Assembly: GCA_003508835.1 (NCBI GenBank)
Contig: PUFA01000211.1
Span: 620,001 to 684,000, forward strand
DNA length: 64,000 nt
Source: Eonycteris spelaea
Taxonomy: Eukaryota > Chordata > Mammalia > Chiroptera > Pteropodidae
Direction of reading: 5' to 3'
Shown here: positions 59,693 through 64,000 of the stretch, in pieces
How the letters are laid out: each line of letters begins with the position of its first letter
How positions within the stretch are numbered: the first letter of the stretch is position 1
Program-made: the position numbers and the translations under genes
The notes under the pieces: model-generated
The model's input: only the letters and a program-made list of their open reading frames with translations
What the model was told of the DNA's origin: nothing
The model's database searches: none

Positions 59693-60804
59693 TAAAAGTT
59701 GTTTTATAGGCCCTTTTCATAGGCAGGTAGCCTGGTACAACCATGATCTCTAGGAAAAGGATTGACGATTCTGTATTGAGAGGTTCCCCACTACCTTAAA
59801 ACCTTAAATAAGCTGGTAGATTTAGCAGGAATTTAGATCCAAGTGTTTCGTTGGCAACCAGTGATGAGAAATACATGTATCAAAAAGTAAGGAGTGACTC
59901 CAACGAGGAAGAGTTATCTGTAACTTAAGTATTTGGATGAAGAAATACATTGTTACTATAGTATGTAATTCTACAATGAGAAGATAAAGTGAATATTTTC
60001 TAATTCTGAATAATGTCAGAGTTTTAGAGTCATACCAATTTTGCCAGCAGTTTTTCAGTGATGGCAATTTTATACCACATTGGCTGTTCTTAAGTTCTTG
60101 ATTTTTTAGTGAAACAATTCAAATAGTGGATGTATCAGACCCAGAATTATGAACCTGCAGCTGTAAGCAATTAAAGCAGACATTATGTACAACCATTAAA
60201 AGTTATAAGAAGGAGTTGATATTATAGGTACCATGCATTTTTGTTAACCTGAGTGTGTGTATGTGAAGTGAAACATTTTCAGTGTTTCTTAGCTTATACT
60301 TTATTTCATTTTTATAGATCAGTAAAAGCAAAGTAATGAACCTGATTTATTAGCATTTTGGGTAGTAGTAGATGAGAGTCTCTGAAACCAGATCGTTTAC
60401 TTTTATTTGCTGTCTTATTATTTAGTCTTTAAATAACAATTCAAGAGAAATGTCCACCAGAAACTTTTTGAATGTGCCTGTCATGAAATAAAAAGCTGGT
60501 GAATAATGACTGTCTTCTCTCATGGCAGTCACTGCAGTATCCGCTTCAGTGCCCTAAGCAATGCTTGAAACTTTAGTTACAAGTGATATCTTATCCATAG
60601 TTCTCATCTTTTGGGAGAGCCTGTGGAAATATAGAATTGTAAATCCTTTGGGGAAAAGTAATAGTGTACTCTGTATCTCTTCTCATGTATATGTTTAGCT
60701 TAAGTACCGTTTTGATAGTTCGGGGGAATCTCTAAACTTTACTTGGCAGTTTTAATGGAGTAAAGTAAAGTCAGTCCTACATTAAGAGCATTTAAAATAC
60801 ATGA
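59693..60804. other. No gene; unique sequence
   Basis: Nothing recognised. Confidence 0.5.
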
Positions 60805-61250
60805 AGAGAATTATACACTATTTACAATAGCCAAGAGATGGAAACAACCTAAATTTCCACCGATGGATAAATTAAAGAAAATGTAGTATATACATACAAC
60901 GGAATATTATTCACCCTTAAAAAGGAAGGAAATTCTGACATATGCTATGACATGAATAAACCTCGAATGAAATAAGCCAATCACAAAAAGACAAATAGTG
61001 TATGATTTCGCTTATGTGAGTTATTGAGAGTAGTCAAATTCATAGAGACAGAAAGTAGTATGACGGTTGTCAGGGGCTAGAGGAAGCAGGGAGAGAGGGA
61101 AATTGTTGTTTAATGGGTACAGAGTTTCAATTTTTTAAATCAAAAATGTTACGCAGATTTGTTTTGAAACAATGCGAATGTACTTAGCACTGAACTGTAT
61201 ACTTAAAAATGGTTAAGATGGTAATGAGATTTTTTCCACAATAAAAAAAA
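60805..61250 (+). mobile_element. LINE-1 (L1MB-type) 3' end
   Basis: 'acactatttacaatagccaagagatggaaacaacctaa', 'ggaatattattcacccttaaaaaggaagg', 'ttgtttaatgggtacagagtttcaa', 'gcactgaactgtatacttaaaaatggtt', and a poly(A) end at about 61240. Two further A runs follow to about 61280. Confidence 0.92.
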
Positions 61251-61384
61251 AAACTCCCTCCCCAGCAAAAAAAAAAAAGGAATAATATAATCATCGATTT
61301 TTTTTTTCTTAATTGAGAAAAATAAAATTAAATGCTTCCAACACTGGTGTTTGAGGGTGGGAGGCTCAAGTCATTTGAAACTTG

Positions 61385-61490
61385 AACAAATTGGTCTATA
61401 TTTATGAGCCTTCAGTTTCTTACCAGTAAAATCAAAGGATTATTACTGTGATTTCTAAGGCTACTTCCAGTTTAAAATTTCCATAATTCA
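61385..61490 (+). repeat. MIR-like fragment
   Basis: 'gagccttcagtttcttaccagtaaaatcaaaggatta', then 'tttctaaggctacttccagtttaaaa'. Confidence 0.55.
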
Positions 61491-61979
61491 ACATTTCACG
61501 TAAATATCTATCCCCTTTATTGCATAAACTTGCGAATACATTTTCAAGTAAATTACTCTATGCTCAGCTTTCCTTGACCATTTTTCACTAAGATCTTAAG
61601 CTACAGATGAGCAAAGTTGTAAGCCATCTATGTATTTATACCATCGTGAATTCCAAAATTTTCTCTTGGTCTAACCTTTCTGCTACAATGAAAGTCAGAA
61701 AATTGATTTTATTAATGTCACTAGCACTTCTGCTCTAATAATAGGTTATTTGCATATTTCTATGTTCAAAAGAGTTCATGAAGAAGACACTAGTAATGCT
61801 ATTTATGCAAAGCTTTTTGCACAAGTTTCATTGAGAACTTTTATTATTCTTCTCCCACCTGGTCACAATAGCTGTTCACTCTTTAATTCCTGCATTATTT
61901 TGTTGCTGAAGCATCTAAAGTGGAAGTAGATCTCATCAACTCTGGAGGAGAAAGTATGTTGATCTCATAGGCAAGAGGT

Positions 61980-62080
61980 GGAAGTTCTAATCTCATTTCT
62001 TATAGTAACTTCCTCTGCGATCTTGGGCAGGTTGTTTATTTGCCTTATTTACCACATCTATAAAGAAATAGTTTTATTGA
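61980..62080 (+). repeat. MIR fragment
   Basis: 'ttcctctgcgatcttgggcaggttgtttatttgcc', then 'accacatctataaagaaatag'. Confidence 0.65.
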
Positions 62081-62144
62081 TGAAGATGGTGGTGTGGTGG
62101 TGGTGGTGATGTGTGCTTATTGTCAGTGAGTTCATTGTGCTCTC

Positions 62145-62290
62145 TCAATGCACTAACACTACGTACTAAGCACTTGGAATGTGTTGTCTCAGTTTCTCCT
62201 AACAGCAGTCTTGTAAGAAAGATGCTATTATCTTTGCATTAGATGAAAAAATTCAGTCTTGGCGTATTTGAATATATTTTCTGGACTGAC
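62145..62290 (-). repeat. MIR fragment
   Basis: 'acgtactaagcacttggaatgtgttgtctcagtttctcctaacagcagtcttgtaagaaagatgctattatctttgcattagatgaaaaaa', in antisense MIR order. It lies next to a sense MIR. Confidence 0.75.
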
Positions 62291-63104
62291 AATTGGAAGA
62301 ACAGTCGGCCCACATCTATTCTCACTTTTTACCCTTAGAAGAGGATCACACTATGGGTGGCCTTATATTGACAGCGAGTAAACAAGACTTTGGAGATGAA
62401 AGAAGGCAAGATGTGTATTTCTTTTTCTAATTGTTCATTTAAAACTGTTATTAGAAGCTAACAGCTTACCTTCTAGAGGCTTCTGAATAGTTTATTTCCA
62501 AGATCTGGTCTCCTTTATCATTTCTCAAAAACACTCTCACTCTCTGCCTTCAAAAGAAAAAAATAATACTAAAACCACAGTCTGAAAATGTTAAAGTTCA
62601 GCCTCCTTATTTAAGAAGTGTTTGCTCAGAATTTCTCTGTAGATCTGAAGGTTGCAGCTCCAATTGTGCTTTTCCTGACAAGTTATCGCTGAAGTGCCCT
62701 TCATTGGAAGCCTTTTGATGCCTTCCTGCTTGGCTTGTCCTTTCAAGTGATCAAAGCTAATTCTAGTCATGCTTATGCAGAAGATCTTTTCCCAAGATGG
62801 CAAAGGAACAATGTCACATCTTCTAAGAAGAGCAATAGAAAGGGCTCACCCCTGTTTATGTAAATTTGTTTTCTTTACAGCATTCCCTTAGATGCAGGGA
62901 GATAGTGACCCCAATGCCCAGTGTGTGTATGAGAACATGTACTCATTTCCTGAGCATTTTGATATCTGCAGTTGGGTTTTTTTTCCAATTTGATGGGTTT
63001 CCTCTGTGTGTACATATGAGAATAGTTTTATTGATACTAATTATATATACATCTCTCAGTATAAAAAACTATTGTTGTTTCACTCAGAGACATAGAAAGA
63101 GTGG
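62291..63104. other. No gene; unique sequence
   Basis: Nothing recognised; the 81-codon frame at 62866-63111 has no motif. Confidence 0.5.
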
Positions 63105-63220
63105 TTGGTAAGAGAAGAGGTTTTGAGCTAGATATACCTAAATTTAAATCCTAATACTCAGTAGCTCTTCATCTTTGGTCATGATATTTAATCTCTCTTA
63201 AAACATTATCATCATTCAAT
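63105..63220 (+). repeat. MIR fragment
   Basis: 'gaggttttgagctagatatacctaaatttaaatccta', 'tttggtcatgatatttaatctctctta', MIR head and core, diverged. Confidence 0.6.
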
Positions 63221-64000
63221 TTTTCTACTAAAGACAAAGGAATACCATTCTTAAATTAACATTATTGTACTTGCTGTGTTTTTAATATATCAGAACCAAA
63301 TGGTTTGTCAGAAATTTTTTCTCTTCTTCAATCTGGTAATTAAAGCTGTCATTTTATGGATTAGTCAGTTGTAAATAATCAAAAAGCTCTAAAAATTCTC
63401 TAAGATGTGGTACTATAATAATCTTAGTTTTATTAAATAATGTTAATATACAATTAAATCAGTATTTTAAATATTTACCTTTTCTTCAAACATTTCATTT
63501 CAAACAGCCTAAGAAGTACTTCTCGCCTATCTCACCTCCTTAATGTAATGAAAATAGCACCAACACCAAGGTCACATGGATTCTCCTTCAGAGTCTATCA
63601 CAGTATAATGATCAAATCACCAGAAAGTCCATGACACTTTATACCTCATTTATAAAAAAGTCAGAAATTGGGTGCATTGATTTCCAAGATCTCCAGTAGC
63701 ACAAAAATTTTTTATGAATCTGCCGTATTTAACTGCCTTATTGAGATTGGACTAGGTGATTTCTGAATTTCACTAATAAGTGAGTATATTCCAGAATATC
63801 CACACAGAGATAGATATGCCATCGGAGCTCAATAAATGCTGAATCACTGAATGCTTGCTGGCTGAGGAGCCAACAGAGGTGGGTGCTGCTCCCAATCCCA
63901 GTGCAGCTGACAGGCAGTTCTCATATGTAGCTACTTCCTGTAGATAAGAAGAGGGTGTGGCATGGTCTTTGAGGTCCCTTTCATGCCTGACATTTTCTGA
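63221..64000. other. No gene; end of window
   Basis: Unique AT-rich sequence. A short MIR/LINE-2-like end ('ggagctcaataaatgctgaatcactgaatgc') is at about 63825. Confidence 0.5.

Larger units (their letters stand above)
53491..64000 (+). other. LYRM4: LYRM4 intron 2, 5' part (phase 0, continues beyond window)
   Basis: The sequence after the GTAAGA donor of exon 2. No later LYRM4 exon was seen, and none of the frames here resembles the expected last 22 residues. It contains LINE-1, LINE-2 and MIR fragments, microsatellites and unique AT-rich sequence. Confidence 0.85.

Noticed and set aside
53491..64000. The last LYRM4 exon
   Set aside because: I looked for sequence able to encode the expected C-terminal segment after a good acceptor and found none. 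The exon is presumably downstream of the window.

Overview
This is a stretch of nuclear genome from a placental mammal. It is AT-rich and intron-dominated, and about half of it is recognisable interspersed repeats (LINE-1, HAL1, LINE-2, MIR, MLT1, MER5A, a Tigger-like element). It contains only two protein-coding exons. These are exons 1 and 2 of LYRM4 (ISD11, an LYR-motif protein of mitochondrial iron-sulfur cluster assembly) at 20508-20593 and 53370-53490 on the + strand. Exon 1 sits in a CpG island at about 19480-20750. In other mammals LYRM4 lies head-to-head with FARS2 (mitochondrial phenylalanyl-tRNA synthetase), so the island should be a shared divergent promoter. The left 19 kb would then be FARS2 intron 1, read on the - strand. 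I found no FARS2 coding exon, and its noncoding first exon can only be suggested from splice-donor candidates. The last exon of LYRM4 (about 22 codons) is not visible and must lie beyond position 64000.

Layout: 1-19480, presumed FARS2 intron 1, with a decayed near-full-length LINE-1 (about 850-5850), a long purine microsatellite, LINE-2 and MIR fragments, and two solo LTRs side by side (an MLT1-like one at 16055-16403 and a second of unresolved class at about 16504-17350). 19480-20750, CpG island promoter. 20594-53369, the 32.8-kb LYRM4 intron 1. It holds many LINE-2/MIR pieces, MER5A, a 490-bp Tigger-like element with terminal inverted repeats, two full-length copies of a tRNA-Val-like SINE with target-site duplications, a full-length 121-bp 5S rRNA-like retrocopy, a HAL1 and several LINE-1 fragments. 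53491-64000, the start of LYRM4 intron 2, with 5'-truncated LINE-1s, LINE-2, MIRs and a (CT)n-(GT)n compound microsatellite.

Organism: the LINE-1 3' ends look laurasiatherian. The tRNA-Val-like SINE is not one I recognise from primates, rodents, carnivores, ruminants or horse, and a 5S-derived retroelement lies close by. A bat, possibly Yinpterochiroptera, is my best guess. This is an inference from repeat style, not a proof.

The products of the two genes meet only in the mitochondrion: ISD11 stabilises the cysteine desulfurase NFS1, and FARS2 charges mitochondrial tRNA-Phe. I saw no undescribed multi-gene system. The most notable items are small-scale: a perfect hairpin in a LINE-1 copy that looks like a template-switch mutation, the SINE/5S pair, the Tigger-like element, and details of the divergent promoter. 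All open reading frames other than the two LYRM4 exons look like chance frames in repeats, introns or the CpG island.
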